DNA from: Runella sp. MFBS21
Lineage (GTDB): Bacteria > Bacteroidota > Bacteroidia > Cytophagales > Spirosomataceae
Length of the DNA: 64,000 nt
Assembly: GCF_029433105.1 (NCBI RefSeq)
Contig: NZ_JARNTW010000010.1
Span: 1-64,000 of the forward strand
Direction of reading: 5' to 3'
Shown here piece by piece: positions 36,576 through 46,910 of this stretch. The notes under the pieces were generated by a model. The model saw nothing but the letters and a program-made list of their open reading frames with translations. It did no database searches and was not told the origin of the DNA. Made by a program: the position numbers and the translations under genes. How positions within the stretch are numbered: the first letter of the stretch is position 1; each line of letters begins with the position of its first letter.

Positions 36576-39080
36576 TTACCAGTCGGCAGGTCTTTTTTGG
36601 GTTCTCATTTCTACAAATTGCAGACTCGGGTCGGCTTCTTCCGAATTCACAAAGTGCGTAAAACGACTTCTGATTTCGGGAGTTTCGACGGCCACACGCC
36701 ATTCGTCATGGTACGTATCAATCAGATAGGCCATTTCTTTTTCGAGTTCGTGACAGATGCCTAAACTATCGTTGATAATGACGTCGCGTAGATATTTAAG
36801 TCCTCCTTCGAGTTTGTTGAACCAAGTAGCCGTACGCTGAAGCGGTTCGGCGGTTTTGATATAAAACATCAAAAATCGGTCGATGTATTTGATACAAGTT
36901 TCGTCGTCGAGGTCGCTAGCAAATAGCACGGCGTGCTGAGGCTTGATGCCGCCGTTGCCACACAAGTAGAGATTCCAGCCCTTTTCGGTAGCGATGATAC
37001 CAAAATCTTTGCTTTGGGCTTCGGCGCATTCTCTTGTACAGCCCGATACGGCACTTTTGAGTTTGTGGGGAGCCCTAATTCCTTTGTAGCGATTTTCGAT
37101 ACGAATGGCATAGCCTACTGCATCTTGTACGCCAAAGCGACACCAAGTACTTCCTACACAGCTTTTGACGGTGCGCAGGGCTTTGCCATAAGCGTGCCCA
37201 CTTTCAAAGCCAACTTCGATGAGTTCTTCCCAAATCAAGGGCAATTGTTCTACGCGAGCACCAAATAAATCGACTCGCTGCCCTCCGGTAATTTTACAGT
37301 ACAAATCATATTTTTTAGCTACTACTCCCAGCGCGATAAGTTGGTCGGGGGTGATTTCGCCGCCCGGTACGCGTGGTACTACTGAGTAGGTTCCACCTCT
37401 TTGGATATTGGCTAAGTAGCGGTCGTTGGTATCTTGAATGACGGCTTGCTTCGCAATCACCTCATTGTAAATACTAGCTAGCATGGAAGCTACGGCAGGT
37501 TTACAAACCTCACATCCACAGCCTTTTCCATGAGCTGTCAATACCTCCTCAAAAGTACGCGTCTCCGACATTTTGATGAGATGATAAAGCTCTTGGCGCG
37601 AATAGTCAAAATGCTCACATATGACTTTTTTTATCGTTTTTCCTTGTTTTTTCAAGGTCTCGGTGAGCAAGTCAGAGAGCATAGGTACGCATCCGCCGCA
37701 TCCTGTACCTGCTTTGGTGCATTTTTTTATGGCCGCGACATCGGCTAAATTTTGGGACTCAATGGCGTCGCAGATAGTGCCTTTGGTGATATTTTCGCAA
37801 GAGCATACACTCGCGCTATCGGGAAGTGCCGATATGCCCGCCCCTGCGGTAGCTTCTCCTTTGCGGGGAGCTAAGATGAGGTCTTCGGGCGAAGGTGGCA
37901 GTATCATCTGATTTTTGGTCATTTGGAGAAGCATATTATAATTGTCAGCTTCTCCTACCAGTATCCCGCCTAATAGATATTTTCCGTCGGTCGATACATT
38001 CAGGCGTTTGTAGATTCCTTTAAGCTTGTCTTCTATGACAAGGGTATTATGGGGAATATGCTCACAAAAAGGCTCGCCAAAACTTGCCACATCTACGCCA
38101 ATCAATTTGAGCTTGGTGGACATATCAAAAGGTTTGAAAGTTTTGTCGATTTGACCACTAACAAGATTGGTAGCCACTATATCGGCCATTTCATAGCCGG
38201 GAGCGACAAGACCATAAATCATATTTTGATAAAGCGCACATTCACCAATAGCATGTATATGGGCATCGGAAGTAGTGAGGGCGTCATCTACGATGATTCC
38301 GCCGCGTGGCCCTACTGCCAGCCCTGCCTGCTTGGCCAGCTCATCGCGTGGACGAATCCCCGCCGAAATAATGACCATATCGGCTTCCAAATAACTTTGG
38401 TCGGTAAAGGATAGCCCTTTGACTGCCACATCACCATCAAAAAAAGCGGTGTTTTTGTTGAGGTGAATTCCAATGCCGAGCTGCTCCATTTTGGATTTGA
38501 GCATGTCAGCACCAGCGGTGTCGAGTTGTCTTGGCATGAGCCGAGGTGCAAACTCTACGACTTGGGTTTCAAGTCCCAAATCAAGTGCTGCTTTGGCAGC
38601 TTCTAACCCCAACAAACCCCCGCCAATCACCGCAGCACGGTTGGCATTTTTTGCATAAGCGATAATCGCATCGAGGTCTTCGATCGTACGATACACAAAT
38701 ACCCCTTCTTTTTCAACTCCTGCTACCGCTGGTACAAAAGCCGAAGAACCCGTGGCTAGTATCAACTTATCGTAGGGAATTTGCAGGCCCGTGTGCGTCA
38801 CAACAACGCGCGCCTGAGGGTTGATTTGAGTGACGCATTCGCCCGTGAGAAGTCGAATGCCATTGTCGAGATACCAACTTGCAGGAGCCATTGAAAGCTC
38901 TTCTGCCGAGGTACCCGAAAAATACGCGGACAGATGAACCCGGTCGTATGCCGGACGAGGTTCTTCGCCAATCACCGTGATAGAAAACGAGCCGCCACCC
39001 GCTTTTGTCAGCAACTTTTCGCAGAATTTGTATCCTACCATGCCGTTGCCTACTACCACTACCTTTAGAGGTTGTGTCAT
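36576..39080 (-). CDS. nirB: Nitrite reductase large subunit, NAD(P)H-dependent
   Basis: The 834-residue protein is of normal NirB length. An N-terminal FAD/NAD-binding part has GNGMVG (11-16) and GGGLLGLEAA. Two BFD-like [2Fe-2S] segments follow in the middle, with cysteines in SVCSCENITKG and GTGCGGCVP, then GKGCGCEVCKP. The C-terminal sulfite/nitrite reductase repeat domains carry the siroheme-[4Fe-4S] cysteines, in KSCVGSTWCRFG (about 638-649) with SGCTRECAEA and CGNGG (about 675-710). It reduces nitrite to ammonium using NAD(P)H. It leads the nirB-nirD-kinase-regulator-TauE-rhodanese run. Confidence 0.95.
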   Translation of the reverse strand: MTQPLKVVVVGNGMVGYKFCEKLLTKAGGGSFSITVIGEEPRPAYDRVHLSAYFSGTSAEELSMAPASWYLDNGIRLLTGECVTQINPQARVVVTHTGLQIPYDKLILATGSSAFVPAVAGVEKEGVFVYRTIEDLDAIIAYAKNANRAAVIGGGLLGLEAAKAALDLGLETQVVEFAPRLMPRQLDTAGADMLKSKMEQLGIGIHLNKNTAFFDGDVAVKGLSFTDQSYLEADMVIISAGIRPRDELAKQAGLAVGPRGGIIVDDALTTSDAHIHAIGECALYQNMIYGLVAPGYEMADIVATNLVSGQIDKTFKPFDMSTKLKLIGVDVASFGEPFCEHIPHNTLVIEDKLKGIYKRLNVSTDGKYLLGGILVGEADNYNMLLQMTKNQMILPPSPEDLILAPRKGEATAGAGISALPDSASVCSCENITKGTICDAIESQNLADVAAIKKCTKAGTGCGGCVPMLSDLLTETLKKQGKTIKKVICEHFDYSRQELYHLIKMSETRTFEEVLTAHGKGCGCEVCKPAVASMLASIYNEVIAKQAVIQDTNDRYLANIQRGGTYSVVPRVPGGEITPDQLIALGVVAKKYDLYCKITGGQRVDLFGARVEQLPLIWEELIEVGFESGHAYGKALRTVKSCVGSTWCRFGVQDAVGYAIRIENRYKGIRAPHKLKSAVSGCTRECAEAQSKDFGIIATEKGWNLYLCGNGGIKPQHAVLFASDLDDETCIKYIDRFLMFYIKTAEPLQRTATWFNKLEGGLKYLRDVIINDSLGICHELEKEMAYLIDTYHDEWRVAVETPEIRSRFTHFVNSEEADPSLQFVEMRTQKRPADW

Positions 39081-39515
39081 GAAAAACGTATGTTTATAAT
39101 CCCTAATAAAGACTCCTCCGTGAAGAGGTACTGTTGTTTATGTACTACAAAAAAAGAAAATTTTTTATGTTTTATTGTGAAGTAAATTATTTGATAATAA
39201 CAGTTTAGTTTAATATGTACTTTGTTTTTTTCAACTAAAAAATGAATAAATATCAAATTGTGTTTAATTTTTACCTAAAAATATTACTTAATTTTGTGAT
39301 TATAGATATTTTTGGTTGAAAATTTTTATAATAATCATATTAGTAAAATAATATTTCAAAAAAGTATTTGTAAAGTACAAAAAATAGGAGCCTAAGCGCT
39401 TGTGTATTTTTAGTAATAACCATCAAAACTGAGCAGAGACATCGAGCATTGGAGTAGAGATTTCCGTCAATTTTTACCTATTTTTGTCGCTTTATTCTTC
39501 AATTTGATATAAGGC
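39081..39515. other. AT-rich divergent intergenic region between nirB and mutS
   Basis: 435 bp without a gene. It must contain the nirB promoter (left) and the mutS promoter (right). TATTTTTG at about 39479-39486 resembles a Bacteroidota -7 element about 30 bp before mutS. I looked for FNR-type (TTGAT-N4-ATCAA) and NarL-type sites and saw no convincing match. Confidence 0.45.
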
Positions 39516-42188
39516 ATGGCTCGTACCGGAAAGACTACCACAGAACCCCTCAAACCTAAAGAAACACCGCTCAATCGTCAATACAATCAAATCAAGTCCA
39601 AATACCCCGGCGCTATGTTGCTATTTAGGGTAGGGGATTTTTACGAAACTTTTGGTGAGGATGCCATACGGGCAAGTCGGATTTTAGGGATTGTGCTTAC
39701 CAAACGCAACAATGGAGGAGCTCAGGAGGAATTAGCGGGCTTTCCGCATCATTCGCTTGATACTTATTTGCCCAAACTTGTACGGGCGGGGGAGCGCGTA
39801 GCGATTTGTGACCAACTCGAAGACCCTGCCGTGGCGAAGGGTATTGTACGCCGTGGCGTGACGGAGCTTGTGACACCAGGCGTTTCGTTTAATGATAATG
39901 TGCTAGATACACGACGAAACAATTACTTAGCGGCGGTGCATTTTGGTAAACAAAACAACTTTGGGGTCGCTTTTTTGGATGTTTCGACGGGAGAATTTCT
40001 GACTACCCAAGGCACCAAAGAGTATATCGAAAAACTACTACAGAGTTTTGCGCCTTCGGAGGTGCTTTATTGTAAAAAACATCGTCAAGAGTTTGGGGAG
40101 TTGTTTGGTGATAAATTCCATACCTTTTCGCTCGAAGATTGGGCTTTTACGCATGAGTTTGGGTATGAGATTCTTATCAAACATTTTCAGACAACTTCAC
40201 TCAAAGGCTTTGGCGTAGAAGCACTTACCGACGGGATTGTATCCGCAGGGGTGATTTTGAGGTATTTGGCTGATACAGAGCACAAAGAAGTAAAGCACAT
40301 TACGCGTCTGACTCGCCTCGACGAAGAAAAATACGTATGGCTCGACCGCTTCACGATTCGTAACCTTGAGCTAGTATATCCGCAGCAAGAAGGCGGCGTG
40401 CCTTTGATTCAGATACTAGACCAAACCGTGACACCGATGGGCGCGCGCTTGCTACGCAAATGGCTGGTATTGCCTTTGAAAGACAAAGCCCCGATTGAGG
40501 AGCGTTTGCAAACGGTTGAGTATTTTTTACAACATGACGAATTGTTGGAGGAAATTACTCAACACCTCAAACAAATAGGTGACCTTGAGCGACTTATTTC
40601 TAAAGTGGCCGTGAGGCGTATCAATCCGCGCGAGTTGGTGCAACTCAAAAAATCACTGAGTCATATTGCGCCGGTGAAAGAGCTACTCCAAAAGGCGTGG
40701 AATGAAGAGAAAAAAGCCCAAGAAGAAGGAGAAACGGTGACGGCTTCTACGCCGTTGCGTAAATATGCCGACCAACTCAATGCTTGCGAGTTTTTGTTAG
40801 AAAAAATAGAAGCCGAACTGCGCGAAGACCCACCGACCGTGACCAACCAAGGGGGGATGATTAAGTCAGGAATAGATGCCGAGTTGGATAAATTACATCA
40901 GTTGGCTTTTTCGGGTAAAGATTATTTGATTCAGATTCAGAATCGGGAAATTGAGCGGACGGGTATTACTTCCCTCAAAATTGCTTACAACAAGGTGTTT
41001 GGCTACTATTTGGAAGTAACCAATTCTCACAAAAACCGCGTACCTGCCGACTGGATTCGGAAGCAGACCCTAGTGAATGCCGAGCGATATATTACGCCCG
41101 AATTGAAAGAATACGAAGACAAAATCCTGAGCGCCGAAGAAAAGATATTTGTGATTGAGCAGCGTCTTTTCAATGACTTGGTGATGATGGCCAACGACTA
41201 CGTGGCAGCCGTACAGCAAAACGCCCGTGTGGTGTCGGTATTGGATGCCTTGGCGTCGTTTGCGCGGGTGGCCCGCAAAAACAATTATCATAAGCCTCGC
41301 ATTACCGACGAAAAATCGTTGAATATCAAAGAAGGACGCCACCCGGTGATTGAGCAGCAACTGCCTTTGGGCGAAAGTTATGTGCCAAATGACCTCTATC
41401 TTGATGACCAAAAGCAGCAAATTATCATCATCACGGGGCCCAATATGGCTGGAAAATCGGCTTTGTTGCGCCAAACGGCTCTGATTGTACTCATGGCACA
41501 AATGGGTAGTTTTGTACCTGCTACCGAAGCTGAAGTGGGATTGGTGGATAAGATTTTTACCCGTGTGGGTGCTTCCGACAACCTGAGCCGTGGCGAAAGT
41601 ACGTTTATGGTCGAAATGACCGAAACGGCGAGTATTCTCAACAATCTCAGCGAACGAAGTCTGGTATTGATGGACGAAATTGGGCGTGGAACAAGCACTT
41701 ATGATGGCGTGAGTATTGCGTGGAGTATTGCGGAATTTTTGCACAATCATCCTCGGCATCGGGCCAAAACGCTCTTTGCAACGCACTACCACGAACTCAA
41801 CCAATTGGCCGAAGATTTTCCGCGTGTCAAAAACTACAATGTGGCAGTAAAAGAAGTCGGCAACAAGGTGATATTTTTACGTAAATTGAAAGAAGGAGGT
41901 AGTGAACATAGCTTCGGAATCCATGTGGCCCAAATGGCAGGAATGCCGCAGGAAATTGTACTACGTGCCAACGACATCCTGCACAGTCTCGAAAAAAGCC
42001 ACCAAAAACAAGAAACGACCAAGGCAGTAAAAGAAATGCCAAAGGTCAATTATCAAATGACGCTTTTTGAACCCCAAGACCCACGCATAGAAGAACTCAA
42101 AACGAAGCTCAAAAGTCTAGATATTAATACGTTGTCGCCCATAGAAGCACTTTTAAAGCTTAATGAGTTACGGCGCTTGGTAGAATAA
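39516..42188 (+). CDS. mutS: DNA mismatch repair protein MutS
   Basis: The 890-residue protein has all MutS domains. Domain I has [11 protein letters not shown], where the phenylalanine-x-glutamate of the mismatch wedge corresponds to the FYE element. Connector, lever and clamp domains follow. The ATPase domain has Walker A GPNMAGKS (641-648), the signature segment [11 protein letters not shown], Walker [17 protein letters not shown] and a conserved histidine in ATHYHEL. It recognises base mismatches and recruits MutL. A C-terminal tail with [11 protein letters not shown] is the usual beta-clamp or tetramer region. Its start lies directly downstream of a TATTTTTG box. Confidence 0.96.
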   Translation: MARTGKTTTEPLKPKETPLNRQYNQIKSKYPGAMLLFRVGDFYETFGEDAIRASRILGIVLTKRNNGGAQEELAGFPHHSLDTYLPKLVRAGERVAICDQLEDPAVAKGIVRRGVTELVTPGVSFNDNVLDTRRNNYLAAVHFGKQNNFGVAFLDVSTGEFLTTQGTKEYIEKLLQSFAPSEVLYCKKHRQEFGELFGDKFHTFSLEDWAFTHEFGYEILIKHFQTTSLKGFGVEALTDGIVSAGVILRYLADTEHKEVKHITRLTRLDEEKYVWLDRFTIRNLELVYPQQEGGVPLIQILDQTVTPMGARLLRKWLVLPLKDKAPIEERLQTVEYFLQHDELLEEITQHLKQIGDLERLISKVAVRRINPRELVQLKKSLSHIAPVKELLQKAWNEEKKAQEEGETVTASTPLRKYADQLNACEFLLEKIEAELREDPPTVTNQGGMIKSGIDAELDKLHQLAFSGKDYLIQIQNREIERTGITSLKIAYNKVFGYYLEVTNSHKNRVPADWIRKQTLVNAERYITPELKEYEDKILSAEEKIFVIEQRLFNDLVMMANDYVAAVQQNARVVSVLDALASFARVARKNNYHKPRITDEKSLNIKEGRHPVIEQQLPLGESYVPNDLYLDDQKQQIIIITGPNMAGKSALLRQTALIVLMAQMGSFVPATEAEVGLVDKIFTRVGASDNLSRGESTFMVEMTETASILNNLSERSLVLMDEIGRGTSTYDGVSIAWSIAEFLHNHPRHRAKTLFATHYHELNQLAEDFPRVKNYNVAVKEVGNKVIFLRKLKEGGSEHSFGIHVAQMAGMPQEIVLRANDILHSLEKSHQKQETTKAVKEMPKVNYQMTLFEPQDPRIEELKTKLKSLDINTLSPIEALLKLNELRRLVE

Positions 42189-42263
42189 AATTTTAGCATA
42201 TAGCTTACTGCTTAAAGCATACAGCCCAATAATTACAGCCTTTTTAAAAAATTCGTACCTTCC

Positions 42264-45167
42264 ATGAAACATCTAAATTGCCTAATGGTCGTTTGCTTGA
42301 TGCTTTGTATCCAAAGCTTACAAGCTCAAATGTCTATGGATCCTTATTGGCAAAAATTCTTCCCGACGCATGGGGTTTCTTTTAGACTAGCTAAGATTGA
42401 TTTAAAAGCGGGAAGGAAAGTAACTAGCCTATCGCTGAGTGATTATGAGAAGGAGTGGGGCGAATCACTCGCTGCATTTACTGACCTTGAAACAGTCACT
42501 ATATGGGTATCAAACTCACAAACTGATACGGTAAAATTGGCGAAAATCCTTGAACAATTAAGTCAATTGCCAAAGTTGCGTAATTTAACCATGAGTAATT
42601 ATGAAAACCCAAACAGGAAGCTACAATTACCTTCAAATTTTCATATACTAAAAAATCTAGAGGGCTTATCTCTCATTGGTTTTGACGTTGCTAATTTGTC
42701 AGCTGTTTTGCCTAAAATGGATAAACTCACTGCATTACAGTTGGTTTTGCCATCGGGTTGTACCTTGCCAGAAGATATTCGTCGTTGCAAAAATCTCAAA
42801 GCGTTATCTCTTTCACTTCCATACCCTGTTGTATTTCCAGATTGGATAGGCGAACTGAAATCTTTAGAATCCTTGATTTTGCAACTTCATACTTTAGAAG
42901 GACTAAGTCAGCAGAGGGATTTGTCAGATATACAAGATTTTTTGCCGCAGCTTACTTTATTAAAACACCTTGACATTAGAAATTTTCACCTCAAAGGTTC
43001 TTATTTTGCTGGGCTGCCTTCCTCGCTTGTTCATTTGAGTTTGACTAATTCAAATTTGAGCGAAGTCGGTCTTTTTTGGAAGCAACTCAATCGGTGCCAA
43101 CAGCTCGAAACCCTTAGGATAAACTACGGTACTATCGCTCCCGAAGGTGTTGCGGCTACTCTTTCATTGCCTGCCTTAAAACAATTGGAATTGATTGAGT
43201 TGCATGAAGACAATTTACGCAAACACCGCTGGACTTCCCTGCCTGATTTCTCAACCTGCCAACAACTACAAATCGTACGTCTCAATAAATCATTGACTTC
43301 GAGTACTTTATCATACCTCGAAAACCTACCGGCATTGCAGGAACTAAACCTAGCCCAAAATGACCTTGAGACATTGCCTGATTTGGCGAAAATGAAGTCA
43401 TTGAAAAAACTTGTTGCCCAAGAAAATAAACTCACAGCACTGCCCAAAAGTATTGGGAAATTGGAAGAACTAGAAGTGATAGATATGTCACAAAATGAAC
43501 TGAGGGATTTGCCTGCTGCACTTTTTGAACTAAGGTCATTGAAGCAACTCTCGCTTAGACAAAACAAACTTGAGAAGATACCATCTCAGCTAGAAAATCT
43601 CACTCAGCTCACAGGGTTGAATCTGATGAATAATCAACTTTCTGCTTTGCCTAAAGGTATCGGTGATTGTACCGCTTTACAGACTCTCTTACTCAACGAC
43701 AATGCAATCGCTTCGCTGCCTAGCTCAATAGGGCAACTCCGTCGCCTCAAAACGCTACAGGTATCCCATAATCCGCTTACTTCTTTGCCCGAAACCATCG
43801 GCGATTGTGACAGTTTGCAGTCGTTGGTGGTAAGTCATTCTTTGTTAGAAACGCTCCCCTTATCGATAGGCAAATTACAAAGACTTGAGCTCTTAGAGAT
43901 AAACAATGCTCTGCATTTTGAAAATAGAAAAGCCGAAAATACCCCAAAGTACCAAAGTCGATTGCGGTATTTGCCCGCGACAGTGGGCAATTGTCGTCGG
44001 CTTCGTACGTTAGATTTGTCCCATAACAAATCGTTGGAAGAGGCAAAATTGTGGCCTGTAATTCAGCAGCTTCGTATGTCAGAAGGGTATATCAACCTGT
44101 CAAGTTGCGATTTAGATTCTATCCCGATGGAGGGCTGGGAAGAAACCCAAATCCCTAACTTACAATTGCTACAAAATAATATATCAAAATTGCCGACAGG
44201 CTGGTTTAGAGCAAAAGGTATTAAATCCATTAATCTGCACGCTAATAAACTTCCAGCGACGCTCAATCGTGATTTTTCTTCTTTTGAAGAACGTTTGTTG
44301 ATAGGTGAAGAAATCGGAGTATATGTTCCTAAACCCTTTCCTAAGACCAAAGAAATGGCACGGGCCTACATCATGCAAGCGACTCAGCAGCTCAATCGCG
44401 GAAACATCGGGACGTTTGTGAAGTATATGAACCATTCGCAACAAGCCGACTCGACCGAGGGTAGGTGGAATACCGAACTATGGTCGAGGTATTATTTTCA
44501 TACCCATCAATACCGCCGTGCTATCGATAGCATGAATGTGGTAATTGGTCGCTATTTTGATTTTGCCAAAAACAATCCCGCCGTTCGGCAAGGGCTTCCT
44601 GTAGCGCTGATGGTGGATTTTCGGGGACAGGCCAAATGGAAACTCAAAGATACGCTAGGGGCAATCCAAGATTTTGAAATGCTCGTCAACGAATACCGGC
44701 TTTTTGCGCCTCATCTTTGGGGGCGTTTGGGTTTGTTGTATCGTTTGTACAGTCCTACCAGAGGTAAAAGCGGTGCGACTTTCGATAAGGCTATTGATAT
44801 GTATGAAAACGTAAGAAACCCACCGCCGATGGTGCAATTGAGCGCGGCAGAAGTTTATTTGATGAACGAGCAGCCCGACAAAGCCTACGAATATCTATTT
44901 GGTTTGGATACTTCAAAGTTTAGAATCGCCGAAAAATGGGTGGCAGATTATTTGATATTAGCTTCTAAAATTGCCCAACAACAAGCCGGAGAAGACGAAG
45001 TAGAGGATTTTGAGAAAAAACTAAAAGCACAAAAAGTAGAAATCAAAAACTGGAGTTATCAGTTGTTTGAGGATGGACTTGGCACCTTGGCACTTTCTTC
45101 GGAGCGCAAATCGCTTCTACGTCGCCTCACCGCCGCTATGAAGACCCAAAGTGTAGTGTGGGATTAG
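42264..45167 (+). CDS. Secreted leucine-rich repeat protein with TPR-like C-terminus
   Basis: The 967-residue protein has a signal peptide (about 1-21, ending LQAQ). Two blocks of leucine-rich repeats follow (about 70-350 and 350-640). The second block has canonical 23-residue bacterial units, such as LPKSIGKLEELEVIDMSQNEL and TALQTLLLNDNAIASLP. The C-terminal third (about 690-950) is helical with TPR-like features (LNRGNIGTFVKYMNHSQQ, KLKDTLGAIQDFEML). LRR domains bind proteins or glycans; the specific role is unknown. The stop overlaps the stop of the converging DUF5522 gene by 4 bp. Confidence 0.82.
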   Translation: MKHLNCLMVVCLMLCIQSLQAQMSMDPYWQKFFPTHGVSFRLAKIDLKAGRKVTSLSLSDYEKEWGESLAAFTDLETVTIWVSNSQTDTVKLAKILEQLSQLPKLRNLTMSNYENPNRKLQLPSNFHILKNLEGLSLIGFDVANLSAVLPKMDKLTALQLVLPSGCTLPEDIRRCKNLKALSLSLPYPVVFPDWIGELKSLESLILQLHTLEGLSQQRDLSDIQDFLPQLTLLKHLDIRNFHLKGSYFAGLPSSLVHLSLTNSNLSEVGLFWKQLNRCQQLETLRINYGTIAPEGVAATLSLPALKQLELIELHEDNLRKHRWTSLPDFSTCQQLQIVRLNKSLTSSTLSYLENLPALQELNLAQNDLETLPDLAKMKSLKKLVAQENKLTALPKSIGKLEELEVIDMSQNELRDLPAALFELRSLKQLSLRQNKLEKIPSQLENLTQLTGLNLMNNQLSALPKGIGDCTALQTLLLNDNAIASLPSSIGQLRRLKTLQVSHNPLTSLPETIGDCDSLQSLVVSHSLLETLPLSIGKLQRLELLEINNALHFENRKAENTPKYQSRLRYLPATVGNCRRLRTLDLSHNKSLEEAKLWPVIQQLRMSEGYINLSSCDLDSIPMEGWEETQIPNLQLLQNNISKLPTGWFRAKGIKSINLHANKLPATLNRDFSSFEERLLIGEEIGVYVPKPFPKTKEMARAYIMQATQQLNRGNIGTFVKYMNHSQQADSTEGRWNTELWSRYYFHTHQYRRAIDSMNVVIGRYFDFAKNNPAVRQGLPVALMVDFRGQAKWKLKDTLGAIQDFEMLVNEYRLFAPHLWGRLGLLYRLYSPTRGKSGATFDKAIDMYENVRNPPPMVQLSAAEVYLMNEQPDKAYEYLFGLDTSKFRIAEKWVADYLILASKIAQQQAGEDEVEDFEKKLKAQKVEIKNWSYQLFEDGLGTLALSSERKSLLRRLTAAMKTQSVVWD

Positions 45168-45373
45168 TGTTTCTCCTCTTTCTTAAATCCATAGGGACAA
45201 TGACGGCAGCCATTTTTGCAACAGTAGCCGCGCTTGAGGTGATAGGTAGCCGTAAACACCAAAAAACCATTAGGGTCAGTATAATAATCTTCCTCTGCTA
45301 AGCCGTGGCGCTTAGCAGTTTTACTTTTACTAGAATGAGAAGAAGGTAGCTCGCTCAAAGTATTTTTAATCAA
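45164..45373 (-). CDS. Small DUF5522-type protein with cysteine cluster
   Basis: The 69-residue protein contains the DUF5522 core: YYTDPNGFLVFTATYHL followed by RGYCCKNGCRHCPYGF. The four cysteines in CC-x3-C-x2-C suggest a metal or Fe-S site. It is widespread in Bacteroidota and its function is unknown. It converges on the LRR gene with a 4-bp overlap. Confidence 0.85.
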   Translation of the reverse strand: MIKNTLSELPSSHSSKSKTAKRHGLAEEDYYTDPNGFLVFTATYHLKRGYCCKNGCRHCPYGFKKEEKH

Positions 45374-45398
45374 AACTGGTTTATAAAACTTTAAACAA

Positions 45399-45445
45399 GA
45401 CTTTCCAAGTTTACAGCTTTACTGGTTATCGAAACTTGGAAAGTC
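45399..45445. repeat. Palindromic element upstream of the DUF5522 gene
   Basis: GACTTTCCAAGTTT (45399-45412) pairs with its exact complement at 45432-45445 across a 19-nt loop. It resembles, in style, the AAGGTTCCAAACCTTG palindromes after susD, and it may be a dispersed intergenic repeat of this genome. Its place 5' of the minus-strand DUF5522 gene makes a terminator role less likely. Confidence 0.65.
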
Positions 45446-45599
45446 TAATTTTGTATGAATACTTATATCAAAGAATTTTTTGTAAAACTTTGCAAATTTT
45501 GACCTAAAAGACCCAAAGTCGGTCGCAAACTTGCAAATATGAAATCATCAACGCGGGATAAACGTGTTGAGAAAGAAGATTGTTTGAAAAAATAAAAAA

Positions 45600-46847
45600 T
45601 TAAGTCAGTTTGACCCCAAATAAATCTTTGGAACGTAACCACACCCAGGTCACAATCACCATCGTAAGTCCACCCCCAATCAATACGGAAGGAACGGTGC
45701 CAAGAAACTTGGCCGCGACGCCTGATTCAAATGCGCCGATTTCATTGGATGAACTAATAAAGACGCTATTGACTGCAATAACCCGCCCCCGCATATGGTC
45801 GGGTGGTACTACTTGAAGGATAGTTTGACGAATGACAACGCTGATCGCATCAAAAGCCCCTGTTAAAAACAACATCAATACCGACAACCAAAAGTTAGTC
45901 GAAATTGCAAATACCAGCGTAGCTACTCCAAAACCTGCCACTGCAATGAGCATATTGCGCCAAGCGTGGCGCGTAGGGGCAAAATAGGCCGTTGAAAAAA
46001 CCGTAATCACCGCGCCTACCGAAGGCGCAGCACGCATGATACCAAGCCCTTCGGCGCCTACTTTGAGAATATCTTCGGCAAATACGGGCAAAATCGCAAT
46101 AACTCCACCAAACAATACCGCCGCTAAATCGAGGGAAGTGGCATAAAAAAGGATTTTTTTATCATACACAAACTTGATACCTTCTTTGATGCTTTGCCAT
46201 ACGTTGGTTTGAGGGTCGGTGACTTCGGGGATGGGTTTTTTAGAAATCAAGGCTAACAAGATTTGGCTAAAAGCAAATAGACCCACCACTACCCAAAGGG
46301 TATTGACAAGCCCAATATAAGCGTATAAAAATCCAGCAATGCCAGGCCCTGCAATAGCCCCTACTTGCCAAAAAGTACTACTCCACGTGGCGGCGTTGGA
46401 ATAGGCTTCACGCGGGGTCAAAAAAGCTTTGAGGGAGGATGAAGCGGGTGAATAAAACCCTTTGGCAAACCCAATTACGGCCAAAATAGCATATACAATC
46501 AGTAGTAAATGGGTAGTGGAAAAATGAGAACGATGAGACGGATGCATAACCCATATCAACGCCAACGAACAGCAGAGTATCACACTTTGGCTGATTTGCA
46601 TGATGGTTCGTTTGTCTTTGCGGTCGGCATAGTGCCCCCCAAACAAGGCAATAGATATATAAGGAAGGGCTTCTGCTAAACCAATAAAACCCAGCGAGAG
46701 TGGGTCGTGCGTCATTTTGTATAGCTCGTAGCCAATGACTACTTCCTGAATCATGATGGCAGCCGTAATGAGGCTATTGGCCGAAATCAACCGTACAAAT
46801 TCAGGATACCGCAGGGCGGCGTAGGGGTCGTTGGGGTAAGTTTTCAA
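45600..46847 (-). CDS. Major facilitator superfamily transporter (MFS_3/EntS-like)
   Basis: The 415-residue protein has about 12 membrane helices. The inter-helix 2-3 signature is GGHYADRKDKR, and the second half contains GAFDAISVVIRQTILQVVPPDHMRGRV, a segment typical of the EntS/TIGR00900-like exporters. Substrates of this branch include siderophores and drugs, and the actual substrate is unknown. It is separated from the upstream LacI gene by about 60 bp on the same strand, so co-transcription is possible. Confidence 0.85.
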   Translation of the reverse strand: MKTYPNDPYAALRYPEFVRLISANSLITAAIMIQEVVIGYELYKMTHDPLSLGFIGLAEALPYISIALFGGHYADRKDKRTIMQISQSVILCCSLALIWVMHPSHRSHFSTTHLLLIVYAILAVIGFAKGFYSPASSSLKAFLTPREAYSNAATWSSTFWQVGAIAGPGIAGFLYAYIGLVNTLWVVVGLFAFSQILLALISKKPIPEVTDPQTNVWQSIKEGIKFVYDKKILFYATSLDLAAVLFGGVIAILPVFAEDILKVGAEGLGIMRAAPSVGAVITVFSTAYFAPTRHAWRNMLIAVAGFGVATLVFAISTNFWLSVLMLFLTGAFDAISVVIRQTILQVVPPDHMRGRVIAVNSVFISSSNEIGAFESGVAAKFLGTVPSVLIGGGLTMVIVTWVWLRSKDLFGVKLT

Positions 46848-46910
46848 GATATTCTAAACTAAGGTTACTACCTACAGTTTTTAACCTAATTCGCCCAAAT
46901 AAAGTTGCTT

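Noticed and set aside
36078-36764. 228-codon plus-strand ORF
   Set aside because: It is antisense to nirD and overlaps the ends of the nirB and kinase genes, which have clear family motifs.
41070-41804. 244-codon minus-strand ORF inside mutS
   Set aside because: Shadow of the MutS ATPase region on the opposite strand.
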